Source: Pseudoalteromonas sp. H105 (GTDB lineage: Bacteria > Pseudomonadota > Gammaproteobacteria > Enterobacterales > Alteromonadaceae). Taken from it: DNA of 64,000 nt. Below are positions 44,532-54,624 of the stretch, piece by piece (position 1 is the first letter of the stretch; every line of letters starts with the position of its first letter). The notes under the pieces were generated by a model, which was not told the DNA's origin, did not search any database, and saw nothing but the letters and a program-made list of their open reading frames with translations. A program made the position numbers and the translations under genes. The stretch is taken from assembly GCF_001469215.1 (NCBI RefSeq), contig NZ_LOFH01000001.1, positions 186,001 to 250,000 of the forward strand, written 5' to 3'.

Positions 44532-44940
44532 ATTTTAAAGGCTGTTTTAGTACATCAATGTATTGATCTAATATACGTATTTCACACAGTTTATAGACAA
44601 TAGCTGCCTTCGTCGCATTAGGCATCTTATGTAGGTAGCGCCAGCGGCAACTGTCTTCTAAAAACTTGTGTTGGCTTTTAACACTCCGGTTGAAAATAGG
44701 TAATAACTGTGTGTTACCTGTGTCTTCTTCTATTTTACTTAAATCTAACCTTAGTTTGTTTAACCAAGTTTGCTGACTGCGTTGTAATAGCGCAATTTCT
44801 TTGTCTAAGCATTGTATGTATTTTTTTGATTCACTCGGTGTCGGCCTATCGATTAGTGTGCATTCATTCGCTATGGCTGAAGTACTCAAAAGCAGGCTTA
44901 GCGCCGTTATATATGTGTTTAAACTTTTATTTTTTGCCAT
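44530..44940 (-). CDS. Small secreted protein, LprI/DUF1311-like
   Basis: 136 residues with a signal peptide ending near AIANE (residue 25). The mature part has four cysteines (about 27, 44, 99, 119), with a CLDKEIALLQRSQQTWLNKL helix and a SCRWRYLHK motif. The helix-Cys layout resembles lysozyme-inhibitor LprI-type (DUF1311) proteins. The start overlaps the sensor-kinase gene by 14 bases, so it is translated from the same message. A role in cell-envelope defence or signalling is inference. Confidence 0.65.
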   Translation of the reverse strand: MAKNKSLNTYITALSLLLSTSAIANECTLIDRPTPSESKKYIQCLDKEIALLQRSQQTWLNKLRLDLSKIEEDTGNTQLLPIFNRSVKSQHKFLEDSCRWRYLHKMPNATKAAIVYKLCEIRILDQYIDVLKQPLK

Positions 44941-46264
44941 TGTAGTTAAACTCTAATGTAAATTTTGCGCCGCCAAGTAGCGGTGAATCAGAAATAGTGA
45001 GCAGACCATGATACGATTTTACTAGATCTGACACGATAGCCATCCCTACGCCATGACCACTCTCGTATGTGTCTAACCGCGCTCCTCGAGTGAGCAATGA
45101 TTCTCTTTTATCCTCAGGTACACCAGGGCCGTCGTCACTAATCACGATGCTCAATGATTTAGCTTGTAGTACGTTAATGTCTACTTGGGACCGACATGCT
45201 TTACAGGCATTATCAATTAAATTACCCAATAATTCGAGTAAGTCTGTTTTATCACCTAAAAAGAAGTCTTTGTCAGAGACTGCACAATTAAAAATAATGT
45301 CTTTCTCACGGTATACTTTTCCCATTGCACTTAAAATGGAATCAAGAATTGGTTTTATCGCTGTTTGCTTTTTCCATGTGTCTGAAGCGCCAGTTGCAGC
45401 ACGTTTCAATTGGTGCTCGATCATCACATTAATACGATCTAGTTGCTCTTGGGCATCGGCGTCATCAGCCAAAGGGCTTGATTTTAAAACGGCCAGTGGT
45501 GTTTTAAGGGCATGCGCTAAATCACTCAAAGAAGCACGATAACGTTCTTTTTGACGCTGCTGCGATTCAAGTAATAAGTTTAAATCTGATTTAATAGTGA
45601 GTAATTCAACGGGGTAGAGACCTTTTATTTGCTGAATATCCCCTGATTCAACGGCTTTAATTTCTTTGTCCAAACGCTGTAATGGTCGCGCACTCCACAC
45701 AAAACCAATGGCCATTAATCCCGCAATGGCTACACCCATAACATACATCCAATTGACCAAGGTTTGCTTAAAACCATCCATTAAGCGAAGCAGTGCGTCA
45801 TTACGTTTGAGCAAAATAAAACGGGCATGCTCAGATTGATCAATGTTATTGAGAATGACAGTTAAACTTAATTGCCAATAAACCGTATTTTTGTATTCTA
45901 CACGTCTAAAGTCTGCAGCACCGGCTTTGGTTTCGATGTATTGAGGAACAATACTGACATTTACAGCTGATTCCGAATGCCAAACAGCTTGATCATCACG
46001 GTAAATCATTGCGTAAGTGTCGGAGTTAAGTCTGTTGAGTTCTGGAGCTAGGATGGTGCTTGGCATTACAATGCCACGCTCGGTAAAATCGACTTCAGAG
46101 ATAAGCGAATACAGGTGTGCTTCAAGGGTTTTTTCTGTCGCTTCAACCAGCGAAGCGTAATACGCTTTGCCGATAGAGAAAAACAAAATAGGTAATGCAA
46201 CCAATAAGACAAAGACAAGGATAAATCCTTGCCTTACTTTTAATGGGATTTGCGATGCTACCAC
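44927..46264 (-). CDS. PhoQ-like sensor histidine kinase
   Basis: 445 residues: membrane helix at 13-33, periplasmic domain to about 168, second helix near 174-192, HAMP-like linker, phosphoacceptor His251 in DLAHALKTPLAVL, and ATP-binding motifs NLIDNACKA, DDGPGVP and GHGVGMAIV. The DLAHALKTPL form is the PhoQ subgroup. It overlaps the regulator gene by 7 bases. Probably senses divalent cations, antimicrobial peptides or envelope stress; the acidic periplasmic patch of true PhoQ is not obvious. Confidence 0.92.
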   Translation of the reverse strand: MVASQIPLKVRQGFILVFVLLVALPILFFSIGKAYYASLVEATEKTLEAHLYSLISEVDFTERGIVMPSTILAPELNRLNSDTYAMIYRDDQAVWHSESAVNVSIVPQYIETKAGAADFRRVEYKNTVYWQLSLTVILNNIDQSEHARFILLKRNDALLRLMDGFKQTLVNWMYVMGVAIAGLMAIGFVWSARPLQRLDKEIKAVESGDIQQIKGLYPVELLTIKSDLNLLLESQQRQKERYRASLSDLAHALKTPLAVLKSSPLADDADAQEQLDRINVMIEHQLKRAATGASDTWKKQTAIKPILDSILSAMGKVYREKDIIFNCAVSDKDFFLGDKTDLLELLGNLIDNACKACRSQVDINVLQAKSLSIVISDDGPGVPEDKRESLLTRGARLDTYESGHGVGMAIVSDLVKSYHGLLTISDSPLLGGAKFTLEFNYNGKK

Positions 46265-46932
46265 TGACTTTTAAGCCTATAGCCACGCCCTCGCAGCGTT
46301 TCTACAGGGTTGAGAGTGCCATCAGGGTCAAGCTTCTTACGTAATCGTAATACAAATACTTCGATAACATTTGAGTCTAAGTCAAAATCTTGGTCGTAGA
46401 TGTGCTCAGTTAGTTCAGATTTAGAAATCACTTTTTGCGGGTTAACCATTAAATATTCAAGCACTTTGTATTCATATGCTGTTAGGCTGAGTTCCCTGTC
46501 ATCGACCCACACTTGTTGTGACCGTGTGTGAATTTTAATTGGGCCCGCAGTCATTTCTGGGTTTGCTTTACCCGCGCTTCGTCTAATAAGGGCGTTGCAG
46601 CGAGCAATTAACTCTTCAACATGAAAAGGTTTTGTTAGGTAATCGTCAGCACCTGCATCGAGGCCTTCTACTTTATCTTGCCAGCGGTCGCGTGCAGTTA
46701 AGATTAAAATGGGAATGGTAACACCTTGGGCACGCGCTTTGTTAATAAGCTCAATACCATCAATTTTAGGCAAGCCTAAGTCAACGACAGCCATATCTAG
46801 AGGGTACTCTGTAATATGAAACAAACCAGCTTCGCCATCATGGCAAAGGTCAACGCTGTAACGTTCTTTTTCTAAGGCGTTACGCAAGTTGTCTGCTAAG
46901 TGTAAATCATCTTCAATTACTAAAATTCGCAT
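46258..46932 (-). CDS. PhoP-like response regulator
   Basis: 224 residues from the ATG at 46932 (AGGA nine bases upstream). Receiver domain with Asp8/9, phosphorylated Asp51 in VVDLGLPKIDG, Thr79 in ILTARD and Lys102 in YLTKPF; OmpR-type winged helix in the C-terminal third (LTAYEYKVLEYLM and VFVLRLRKKLDPDG). It works with the kinase encoded next. The PepSY gene starts the unit 4 bases before this one. Confidence 0.94.
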   Translation of the reverse strand: MRILVIEDDLHLADNLRNALEKERYSVDLCHDGEAGLFHITEYPLDMAVVDLGLPKIDGIELINKARAQGVTIPILILTARDRWQDKVEGLDAGADDYLTKPFHVEELIARCNALIRRSAGKANPEMTAGPIKIHTRSQQVWVDDRELSLTAYEYKVLEYLMVNPQKVISKSELTEHIYDQDFDLDSNVIEVFVLRLRKKLDPDGTLNPVETLRGRGYRLKSQW

Positions 46933-46936
46933 CAAT

Positions 46937-47203
46937 TTAATCCTTTTTCACTTCGCCGGTTTTTTTATTAACGTGTACATCGACAACATGACCATTATTT
47001 TTGAGTATTCTAACGGTGTAGATATCATTTTGGTCAGTAATTTTTAGGGTTTTGCCATTTTCGAGTTTTTTTGCAATAACAACAGCTTGTTTTTTACTTA
47101 TTTCAGCTTTTTTCGTCGCATCTTTAGCATAACTATTACCTGAATAAACAAAAATCAGCGACGAAGAAAACACTAAGCTAAAAGCTAAAAAGACAGTGCG
47201 CAT
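46937..47203 (-). CDS. PepSY-domain periplasmic protein
   Basis: 88 residues with a signal peptide ending near SYAKD (residue 27) and a single PepSY unit: ISKKQAVVIAKKLENGKTLK, then YTVRILKNNGHVVDVHVNKK with GEVKKD at the end. First gene of a four-gene operon (PepSY, regulator, kinase, LprI-like). PepSY proteins near PhoPQ-type systems are thought to modulate kinase activity or inhibit proteases. Periplasmic. Confidence 0.85.
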   Translation of the reverse strand: MRTVFLAFSLVFSSSLIFVYSGNSYAKDATKKAEISKKQAVVIAKKLENGKTLKITDQNDIYTVRILKNNGHVVDVHVNKKTGEVKKD

Positions 47204-47352
47204 GACGGGAACTCCTAAACCAGACCCTATTAGTTTAATGAACCAAGCAACTAAAACTCAAGTAAAACTACAAAATAGTGTGATTCTTTGAGCCCATAAT
47301 AGTCAACAATCAGTGAACCAGCACTGAACTTATTATTTATGTTGCAGCTGCT

Positions 47353-47655
47353 TTATTTTGGGAACACTTTTTTAAAAGGTTTCACAATAGAATTATCATA
47401 TACGCCGCCAGTCACATATGGATCAGTTGCAGCCCATTCGCGAGCCGATTCAAGCGAGCTAAATTCAGCCACAACGAGTGAGCCTGTAAAGCCAGCATCT
47501 GCAGGATCTTCTTTATCAATTGCAGGTAAAGGACCTGCACTTAACAAGCGACCTTGCGCATCAAGCTCTTCTAATCGTGCTAAGTGAGCAGGCCTTGCTG
47601 CCTTTCTTAATTCCAAACTGTTTTCGACGTCAGTTGAGTAAATCATGTACAACAT
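47353..47655 (-). CDS. YciI-like protein
   Basis: 100 residues of the YciI dimeric alpha-beta barrel fold: [20 protein letters not shown], the conserved HLARL His, then LLSAGPLPA and [15 protein letters not shown] with the His/Asp pair typical of the family. YciI proteins may be small-molecule processing enzymes; activity is not known. Same strand as the PhoPQ-like operon but about 150 bases upstream. In enterobacteria yciI lies near the trp operon, as it does here at about 4 kb. Confidence 0.85.
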   Translation of the reverse strand: MLYMIYSTDVENSLELRKAARPAHLARLEELDAQGRLLSAGPLPAIDKEDPADAGFTGSLVVAEFSSLESAREWAATDPYVTGGVYDNSIVKPFKKVFPK

Positions 47656-47834
47656 GTTGTGTGCTCTGTATTTTTGTATGAGTGAATATTTTTTTATATT
47701 AGCACAGAGAATTTAATGGGCGAAGAATTTAGGTTTACAGTGGTAGATTACTTTTAATCTTAATCTGCTTGAAAAGCCCAGTACAACACTGGTAGAGTCG
47801 CTGGGATAGCACAAAATAATAATAAGGTTTTTTA

Positions 47835-49259
47835 ATGAGTGATAATCGTGAGCATTTTAGCTCCCGCCTCGGGTTTATATTAGCAGCTGCTGGTTCAGCT
47901 GTGGGTATTGGTAATTTAGTTGGTTTTCCTGTTTCTGCAACCAAGAATGGGGGAGGGGCATTTCTACTTATTTATGCACTGTTTGTTATATTTATTTGTT
48001 TGCCAGTCATGATGGCTGAAATGGCAATGGGCCGTAAAGCGCAAAAAGATCCCCTTCATGCTTATAAGTTTCTTTCTGATAATGATAAAAAATGGAGCTT
48101 TGCGGGTTTCTTAGCTGTTTTAACCCCTTTTATGATTGCTGTGTTTTATATGGTAATTACTGTCTGGATTTTTGGTTACCTGAGTCAAGTCGCGATAGGG
48201 AATCTAGATCAACTGGCTGACCCTAAAAGTTTTGGTGTATTTATTAATAGTACAAGTGTTTTTGGTTACATGGCGGTTGTTGCAATCATTGTTAACTTAA
48301 TACTTGTTGGTGGTGTGAAACAGGGTATTGAAAAAGCGGCAAAGTTTTTAATGCCGGCTCTTTTTGTATTGTTAACCGCATTGGTTGTGTATGTATTAAC
48401 GCTTGATAATGCAATGGCAGGTGTTAAATATTATATCGTGCCAGATTTTTCTAAGATGGATGCCAGTGTTTTAAACGGTGCATTAGCGCAAGCATTTTTC
48501 TCGTTGTCACTCGGTATGGGTATTTTGATGACTTATGCATCCTATATTTCTAAAAAAGACGACATCGTTGGCAGTGCTAAAATGGTTGCTGTTACAGATT
48601 CATTGGTTGCTTTTATTGCTGGTTTAATGGTGTTGCCTGCTATATTTAGTTTCAATCCGGAAACAGATCCGACGAAGTTATCGGATTCTTCAGTGTCGAT
48701 GATTTTTGAGTTTTTACCTAAGATATTGTTAGCACTTCAGTCTGATATTGGCTATGTGGGTGCGTCAATTGTTGCGTTCATTTTCTTTTTACTTGTGTTC
48801 TTCGCTGCTATCACATCGCTGGTGTCTATCGTTGAAGTGCCAACAGCAACGCTATCTGAGAAAAAGGGTATCAGCCGTAAGATGGCATTGCTTATTTTAT
48901 CTGGCACTGTGGGTATACTAACGGTGTTATGTACTATGTCATTTGGCATGGTTGATTGGCTTACATCTTTTGTGACCTATGGCGATAGCTCAAAGAGTAT
49001 GTTTGATGTTGTGTACGATGTGTTTTACGACACTATTTTACCGCTAAACGGCTTGATGGTGTGTTTATTCGTTATGTATCGTTGGAAAAAAGCAGGCTTA
49101 AGTGAAGAGTTAAGTCAAGGGTGCCCAACATATACAGGTAGCTTTACAGAGAAGTATGTTAACTTTTCGCTTTCTACTTTTATCCCGGTAATTTTAGTGC
49201 TTATATTTGTAAACACGGTAGCAACTAAATTTTTCGCAATCAGTATCTTTGGCTTTTAA
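47835..49259 (+). CDS. Sodium-dependent NSS-family transporter (second)
   Basis: 474 residues, 11-12 membrane helices. SRLGFILAAAGSAVGIGNLV is the first-helix signature and AQAFFSLSLGMGILMTYASY the helix-6 signature. It differs from the transporter at 22459 in length and in having an extra segment near 375-400 (YGDSSKSMFDVVYDVFYD). Probable Na+-coupled amino-acid uptake. Single gene with a strong terminator. Confidence 0.92.
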   Translation: MSDNREHFSSRLGFILAAAGSAVGIGNLVGFPVSATKNGGGAFLLIYALFVIFICLPVMMAEMAMGRKAQKDPLHAYKFLSDNDKKWSFAGFLAVLTPFMIAVFYMVITVWIFGYLSQVAIGNLDQLADPKSFGVFINSTSVFGYMAVVAIIVNLILVGGVKQGIEKAAKFLMPALFVLLTALVVYVLTLDNAMAGVKYYIVPDFSKMDASVLNGALAQAFFSLSLGMGILMTYASYISKKDDIVGSAKMVAVTDSLVAFIAGLMVLPAIFSFNPETDPTKLSDSSVSMIFEFLPKILLALQSDIGYVGASIVAFIFFLLVFFAAITSLVSIVEVPTATLSEKKGISRKMALLILSGTVGILTVLCTMSFGMVDWLTSFVTYGDSSKSMFDVVYDVFYDTILPLNGLMVCLFVMYRWKKAGLSEELSQGCPTYTGSFTEKYVNFSLSTFIPVILVLIFVNTVATKFFAISIFGF

Positions 49260-49284
49260 TTGCGATAGACAGTATGCTTGAAAC

Positions 49285-49328
49285 GCGCTTGTGATGGGGT
49301 AGATTCACTTCATTACAAGCGCTTTTTT
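49285..49328 (+). terminator. Terminator after the second NSS gene
   Basis: GCGCTTGT and ACAAGCGC pair perfectly across a 22-base loop, followed by six T. The T run reaches the stop codon of the convergent gene. Confidence 0.8.
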
Positions 49329-49965
49329 ATATCGCTCCTGAATCTAAATATTGACCAATGCCAAGTGTAAACATCCACAACCCCCATAAACTATGTTCAA
49401 TCACGCAGACAAATGTTGAGCGGCTTTGTGCATAGGTATAAGAGAACAAAAGTCCCCCTAAAAATGCAAGGAGTACGGCAATCCAGTTAGCATAGACTAT
49501 ATGTGCTAATGCAAATACAAATGCACTGGTGAGTATACGAACAGTCTTGTTAGGCATGATCCGCTTGTAGCGATGGAAAAAATAGGTTCGAAAAATTAAT
49601 TCTTGCGGTAACACCGATAACAAAGGATAAAGGATGAGTAATAATAACCAATCATTCAATGAGGTTCTGGGTATAACAAACCAATTACCTTGATTCATTA
49701 TCGAATAGAATACCCCTGAAAATAACGCACCAATAAAAAAAAAGCTAAATAAGCGCCGTTTTACTGCACTGAACTGACCTAAGCTCGTGAGCCTAAAACG
49801 TTTAAATTGAGGGTCACCAAGTAATAGCATACAGCACACACTCATCAAAATGATAAGTGCGGGAATAAGCCAATTCGCTAAGTAAGCCCTTAGTGTGAAC
49901 CCTAACAAAGGCAAGGCAATAAAGATTAGGGTAAATTCAAACCATCTGTATTGTGTGGCGTTCAA
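49327..49965 (-). CDS. CPBP-family intramembrane protease-like protein
   Basis: 212 residues with about eight membrane helices. The CPBP/Rce1 motif area reads LPQELIFRTYFFHRY, followed by FALAHIVYANW and IEHSLWGLW. In the family the first motif is EExxxR; here the first Glu is Gln, so catalysis may be altered or lost. His is present in both later motifs. Such proteins cleave membrane peptides or prenylated substrates, or confer bacteriocin immunity. It lies between an NSS gene and yciB. Confidence 0.78.
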   Translation of the reverse strand: MNATQYRWFEFTLIFIALPLLGFTLRAYLANWLIPALIILMSVCCMLLLGDPQFKRFRLTSLGQFSAVKRRLFSFFFIGALFSGVFYSIMNQGNWFVIPRTSLNDWLLLLILYPLLSVLPQELIFRTYFFHRYKRIMPNKTVRILTSAFVFALAHIVYANWIAVLLAFLGGLLFSYTYAQSRSTFVCVIEHSLWGLWMFTLGIGQYLDSGAI

Positions 49966-50043
49966 GATTGTCTCTGCGTTGGGTTTGCAAGTAAGGCTAT
50001 CAAGCTAAAACGACATATTTATTACATGAAAAGAGTTTTTTGC

Positions 50044-50622
50044 TTACTTATTAGGCTTAACTTCATCATCGGGTAGGTATTTATAAAGTACTAAAATACT
50101 CGCAAAAATGCTGACAAAAGTGATTGCCATTAAACCAAATACTTTAAAGTTGACCCATAAATCGAGTGAAAAGTTATAAGCAATATATAAATTGAGTCCG
50201 GCTACGCCTGCAGTAATGGCTATCCATACTAGGTTAAGCCCTTCCCATATGGACTGTGGCACAGCAATAGTTTGGTGAGTGTCAAAGGCATTTTTTAATA
50301 CAGACTCTAATGCTTTTTGTACTAAGTTTTTAGCGAAAAAGTACCGGCTAACAATTAGTGCGATTGCTAACCCAGCATAAATAAATGTCGCTTTTAGTTT
50401 TACGAATTGTTCATCATGAAATACCAATGTAAGCGAACCAAGTATTACCGCTAAAGCTAAAAATAGCCATTGCCGAGAAGGGACTTTGCCCATTTTAAGA
50501 TAGCTGTAGGTAACTTGGATAAATGTTGTAGCCATCAATAGTGCGGTTGCCCAGTAAATATCAGCCAACTTAAAAATCGCAAAAAACAACAGTAAGGGAA
50601 TAAATTCGATAATTGCGTGCAT
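50044..50622 (-). CDS. yciB: Inner-membrane septation protein A, YciB
   Basis: 192 residues with five membrane helices. Typical YciB features: EFIPLLLFFAIFKLADIYWA at the start, SRQWLFLALAVILGSLTLVF in the middle and WVNFKVFGLMAITFVSIFAS near the end. YciB interacts with division and elongation proteins (in E. coli FtsZ-ring and ZipA factors) at the inner membrane. The nearby trp operon and YciI-like gene echo the yci cluster of enterobacteria. Confidence 0.92.
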   Translation of the reverse strand: MHAIIEFIPLLLFFAIFKLADIYWATALLMATTFIQVTYSYLKMGKVPSRQWLFLALAVILGSLTLVFHDEQFVKLKATFIYAGLAIALIVSRYFFAKNLVQKALESVLKNAFDTHQTIAVPQSIWEGLNLVWIAITAGVAGLNLYIAYNFSLDLWVNFKVFGLMAITFVSIFASILVLYKYLPDDEVKPNK

Positions 50623-50777
50623 ACAGCGCTTAGTAAATAAAATTAGGATTGACGTTTTACCAAGTTATTTAGCCCGATACAAGGTTGACTTACTCACCGA
50701 CAACCCTTAGCCTGCCTGCTTTTGATTTTTATACCATTTGAACCGCGTAATGAAATAGCGGGGATTTAGGAGCATTT

Positions 50778-51047
50778 ATGAACAAAGCAGAGTTAATCAC
50801 GACAATGTCATTACACAGTGAACTGAGTAAAAAAGAGTCAAAAGCTGCACTCACCAGTTTACTAACGGCGGTGACAAAGTCATTGTCAGAAGGTGACCAA
50901 GTGCAGATTAATGGGTTTGGTACATTTTCGTTAAGTTATTACCCCGCTCGTTCTGGGCGTAATCCACAAACAGGTGAGGTTATTGAAATTGAAGGGGCGA
51001 ATAAACCGGTCTTTAAAGCGGCTAAAGCATTAAAAGACGTACTGTAG
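50778..51047 (+). CDS. HU/IHF-family DNA-binding protein
   Basis: 89 residues of the HU fold: MNKAELITTMSLHSELSKKE, two helices, then VQINGFGTFSLSYYPARSGR and NPQTGEVIEI forming the DNA-inserting arm with Arg-Asn-Pro. Bends and compacts DNA. It differs from a typical HU (KPAVLI-type N-terminus) and is probably a diverged paralogue. Shine-Dalgarno TAGGAG precedes the ATG. Single gene. Confidence 0.9.
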   Translation: MNKAELITTMSLHSELSKKESKAALTSLLTAVTKSLSEGDQVQINGFGTFSLSYYPARSGRNPQTGEVIEIEGANKPVFKAAKALKDVL

Positions 51048-51205
51048 ATTCTTAATTGTCTGTACTTAATTTATTAGTAAAAAAGAGCAACTTGTCATTG
51101 CAACTCAGTTGTTAGTAAAGGTCAGTAAATGATGAATGCGAGTCAAATTGGGTGATAACGTAGTGTGTATAGAAACTATAAGAGACAAGTTTGAGGTTTA
51201 CTCAT

Positions 51206-51233
51206 GCAAAAACTAGGGGCGCAGAACGCCCCT
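51206..51233 (-). terminator. trp operon terminator
   Basis: On the minus strand AGGGGCG and CGCCCCT form a stem with a five-base loop, followed by AGTTTTTG, 10 bases after the trpA stop. Confidence 0.85.
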
Positions 51234-51243
51234 CATTTCAGTG

Positions 51244-52071
51244 TTAAAGCTTTGTAGCTTCCTTCATACTTGCTACAAAGTCTCTCAAACCATCGAGCAT
51301 TGTATGTGGATCACTAAGGTGTGTTTCAATAATTTTCACAACCGCAGAGCCAGAAATCGCGCCTGCAGCCCCAGCAGATAGTGCAGATTTAACGTCATCA
51401 GGTGTTGAAATACCAAAACCAAGCAGTGCTGGTGCGCTATGATATTCTTTTAGTTTAGCCACAATAGGTGAGGCTGGCATTTGTGCTTTTGTCTCGGTGC
51501 CTGTTACACCTGCACGAGACAGTAGATACGTGTAGCCTCTACCGTAAGATGCGCACTGGCGTAATGTGTCATCGGATGCATTCGGAGTGGCAATAAAAAT
51601 AGGGTCAATGCCATTATTTACAGCAGCCTGGCGGAACATTTTAGATTCATGTAGAGGTACATCGGCTACTAAAATTGAATCAACACCTGCCGCTTTAGCA
51701 TCTTTATAAAATGCCTCTAAGCCACGCTTAAACACCAAATTAGAATACAACAGTAAGCCAATAGGAATATCTTTATTGTACTCACGGACTTGTTTAATGA
51801 TATCAAAACAGTCTTGCGTATTTATATTTACATCCAAGGCACGGATATTTGCGGCCTGTATAACAGGACCATCTGCAATTGGGTCTGAAAATGGAATGCC
51901 GAGCTCTAAGGCATCAGCGCCACCATCAATTAAACTTTTGATAATATCAACGCTTAATGATTTATTAGGATCGCCAATTGTTACAAATGGGACAAAAGCG
52001 CCTTGATTTTGTTCTTTTAAGGCTGCAAATGTTTGCCCGTAACGGTCTGTTTTTTGGTGTGTTTGGCTCAT
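51244..52071 (-). CDS. trpA: Tryptophan synthase alpha subunit
   Basis: 275 residues. Catalytic Glu in [11 protein letters not shown] (about 52) and Asp in [10 protein letters not shown], plus [10 protein letters not shown] and [10 protein letters not shown] of the phosphate-binding loop. It cleaves indole-3-glycerol phosphate to indole, which passes by tunnel to TrpB. The start overlaps the trpB stop by four bases (ATGA), so the two are coupled. Last gene of the operon. Confidence 0.96.
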   Translation of the reverse strand: MSQTHQKTDRYGQTFAALKEQNQGAFVPFVTIGDPNKSLSVDIIKSLIDGGADALELGIPFSDPIADGPVIQAANIRALDVNINTQDCFDIIKQVREYNKDIPIGLLLYSNLVFKRGLEAFYKDAKAAGVDSILVADVPLHESKMFRQAAVNNGIDPIFIATPNASDDTLRQCASYGRGYTYLLSRAGVTGTETKAQMPASPIVAKLKEYHSAPALLGFGISTPDDVKSALSAGAAGAISGSAVVKIIETHLSDPHTMLDGLRDFVASMKEATKL

Positions 52072-53252
52072 GCTTCGCTCCCTTTTGACAATACATCCAT
52101 AACGTGTGATAAATCTTTATCACCTCGGCCACTTAAATTAACCACTAAAATAGTGTCTTCTGTTTGTTGTTCAGCATATTTTAACGCGTAGGCAATCGCA
52201 TGGCTCGATTCAAGGGCAGGAATAATCCCTTCGTTTTTAGCTAATGATTGAAATGCTTCAAGCGCTTCATCATCAGTAATACCAACATATTGAGCTCGGC
52301 CTGTTTCATGTAAAAAGGCATGCTGAGGGCCTACAGCTGGGTAATCTAAGCCAGCAGAAACAGAATACGACTCTTCAATTTGACCATCATCATTTTGCAT
52401 AATGTAAGTATAAGTACCATGCAGAATGCCTTTGGTTCCTTTACAAATTGTTGCACCATGTTCATGGGTATCTAACCCTTTTCCTGCTGGTTCTACACCA
52501 ATCAGTTTTACATCAGGTTCACCAATAAAGTCTGTGAACATGCCAATCGCATTTGAGCCACCGCCTACACAGGCAAGCACTGCATCAGGTAAGCGACCTT
52601 CAGCTTTTAAAACTTGCTGTTTAGCTTCTTCACCAATCATTTTTTGGAATTCACGTACAATTGTAGGGAAGGGGTGAGGACCCGCAGCTGTGCCTAGTAA
52701 GTAATGTGCTTCTTTATAATTTGCAGACCAATCACGTAGAGCTTCATTTACTGCATCTTTTAACGTACCAGAGCCAGCAGTGACGGGAATTACTTCAGCA
52801 CCCATCAATTTCATCCTAAAAACGTTTGGTTGCTGGCGTTCTACATCTTTTGCACCCATATAAATACGACATTTCAAACCAAGTAATGCACAGGCTAATG
52901 CAGTTGCAACACCATGCTGGCCTGCGCCTGTTTCTGCGATAACCTCTTTTTTGCCCATTCGCTTGGTTAATAACGCTTGCCCCAGAACTTGGTTGGTTTT
53001 ATGCGCGCCGCCATGTAATAAATCTTCTCGCTTTAAGTACAATTTTACTTTTGGGTTTTTAATTAAATTACGGGTCAGCGTTAGTGGTGTAGGGCGACCT
53101 GCATACTCATTGAGTAATTTTTCAAACTCAGCTTTGAAAGCTGCATCAGTTTGTGATTTATTAAATTCATTTTCTAACTGCTTAAGTGCAGGAACAAGGA
53201 GTTCAGGCACAAACATGCCGCCAAACTCGCCGAAATAAGCTGGATTATTCAT
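52068..53252 (-). CDS. trpB: Tryptophan synthase beta subunit
   Basis: 394 residues from the ATG at 53252, preceded by GAGG; the longer frame would start inside the trpCF end. [20 protein letters not shown] is the family N-terminus. The pyridoxal phosphate lysine lies in GGAHKTNQ (about residue 86), and the phosphate-binding GGGSNAIG is near 232. Condenses indole with serine. 7 bases after trpCF. Confidence 0.97.
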   Translation of the reverse strand: MNNPAYFGEFGGMFVPELLVPALKQLENEFNKSQTDAAFKAEFEKLLNEYAGRPTPLTLTRNLIKNPKVKLYLKREDLLHGGAHKTNQVLGQALLTKRMGKKEVIAETGAGQHGVATALACALLGLKCRIYMGAKDVERQQPNVFRMKLMGAEVIPVTAGSGTLKDAVNEALRDWSANYKEAHYLLGTAAGPHPFPTIVREFQKMIGEEAKQQVLKAEGRLPDAVLACVGGGSNAIGMFTDFIGEPDVKLIGVEPAGKGLDTHEHGATICKGTKGILHGTYTYIMQNDDGQIEESYSVSAGLDYPAVGPQHAFLHETGRAQYVGITDDEALEAFQSLAKNEGIIPALESSHAIAYALKYAEQQTEDTILVVNLSGRGDKDLSHVMDVLSKGSEA

Positions 53253-53259
53253 ATTTACC

Positions 53260-54624
53260 TCAATATTTGCGGATGCTGTTGAATGCATCATTTAATTTTT
53301 GTTGGCACTTTTTGCCTGCGCTTAACTCAACCCCAGAATTTAAATCTAAGCCATGAGCTCCTTGATATAGCGCGTCTTTAATATTGTCTGCGTTGAGCCC
53401 ACCGGCTAGCATAAAGGGTTGCGTTGCATCTTTTAAAACAGACCAATCAAATGTTTTGCCCGTTCCACCCACTTGTGTGTCACTGTGTGTATCATAAAGG
53501 TGGCGGTCAACACCAACTACGTGTGAGGGCAGGCTATCTTTCACCGCTTGCGCTTTCCATATTTGGCAATTAGACGGTAATTTTGAACGAAGCTCATCTA
53601 TATATGCTTCATTTTCATCGCCATGTAATTGCACGGCTGCTAATTTTAATGTGTTAGCATGCTCAACAACGTCCTTTATTGTTGAGTTTACAAATACCCC
53701 AACGTAAGCGAGCGGGGCGCTTTGCGTAATTTGTAATGCACAATCTAAATCTACAAAACGGGGAGATTTGGTTGCAAATATAAGTCCACCGTAAACTGCA
53801 CCGCTATCGTAGGCATTTATAGCGTCTTGGCTTCGTGTTAAGCCACACACTTTATTTTCACCTAAAATAACGCGACGGCATGCTCGCTCTAAATCATGCT
53901 CAGCCATTAAGGAACTTCCAATTAAAAAGCCATTGCATAATGGGGCAAGACGTTTTACATCTTGATGTGTATAGATGCCTGACTCTGAAATGACGACTTT
54001 GTTGTCAGGAATCAGTTTACGGAGCCGTTCAGTTGTCGCTAAGTCAGTACTTAAATCACGTAAATCACGGTTATTAATGCCAATAATTTGTGCATCGAGC
54101 GCTAAAGCTCTAGCTACTTCTTCTTCATTACTAACCTCGGTTAACACTGCCATTTTCAGGCTATGGGCAACCTCAGCAAGGGCTTTATATTGATTATCGT
54201 CAAGGACTGAGAGCATTAATAAAATAGCATCGCCACCGTAAATGCGTGCCATGTATATTTGATATTCATCAATGAAGAAATCTTTGCATATTAGTGGCTG
54301 GTCAACTTGGCTTCTTACAAACTCTAAATAATCAAAGCTGCCTTGAAAATATTTTTCGTCAGTAAGCACGCTTATACACGTTGCATGTTCTTTGTAAACA
54401 CTTGTTATTTCAGCTAAATCAAACGGCTCACGAATAAGTCCTTTCGAAGGCGATGCTTTCTTGCATTCTAAAATAAATTGAATACCAGGTGCTGCCAAGG
54501 CTTTATAAAAATCACGGTCCGTTGGAACAGCTTGTGATTTAAAGCTATCTAGTGGGCGCTTAGCTTTGCGTTCAGTCAGCTCTGTTTTTTTATCTGCAAC
54601 AATTTTGTCTAAGACATTAGCCAT
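53260..54624 (-). CDS. trpCF: Bifunctional indole-3-glycerol phosphate synthase / phosphoribosylanthranilate isomerase
   Basis: 454 residues. The TrpC half (about 1-253) has [27 protein letters not shown] and [13 protein letters not shown]; the TrpF half (about 255-454) has [20 protein letters not shown] and [10 protein letters not shown]. Two consecutive steps of tryptophan synthesis in one protein, as usual in enteric and marine gammaproteobacteria. It overlaps trpD by eight bases at the start. Confidence 0.96.
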   Translation of the reverse strand: MANVLDKIVADKKTELTERKAKRPLDSFKSQAVPTDRDFYKALAAPGIQFILECKKASPSKGLIREPFDLAEITSVYKEHATCISVLTDEKYFQGSFDYLEFVRSQVDQPLICKDFFIDEYQIYMARIYGGDAILLMLSVLDDNQYKALAEVAHSLKMAVLTEVSNEEEVARALALDAQIIGINNRDLRDLSTDLATTERLRKLIPDNKVVISESGIYTHQDVKRLAPLCNGFLIGSSLMAEHDLERACRRVILGENKVCGLTRSQDAINAYDSGAVYGGLIFATKSPRFVDLDCALQITQSAPLAYVGVFVNSTIKDVVEHANTLKLAAVQLHGDENEAYIDELRSKLPSNCQIWKAQAVKDSLPSHVVGVDRHLYDTHSDTQVGGTGKTFDWSVLKDATQPFMLAGGLNADNIKDALYQGAHGLDLNSGVELSAGKKCQQKLNDAFNSIRKY

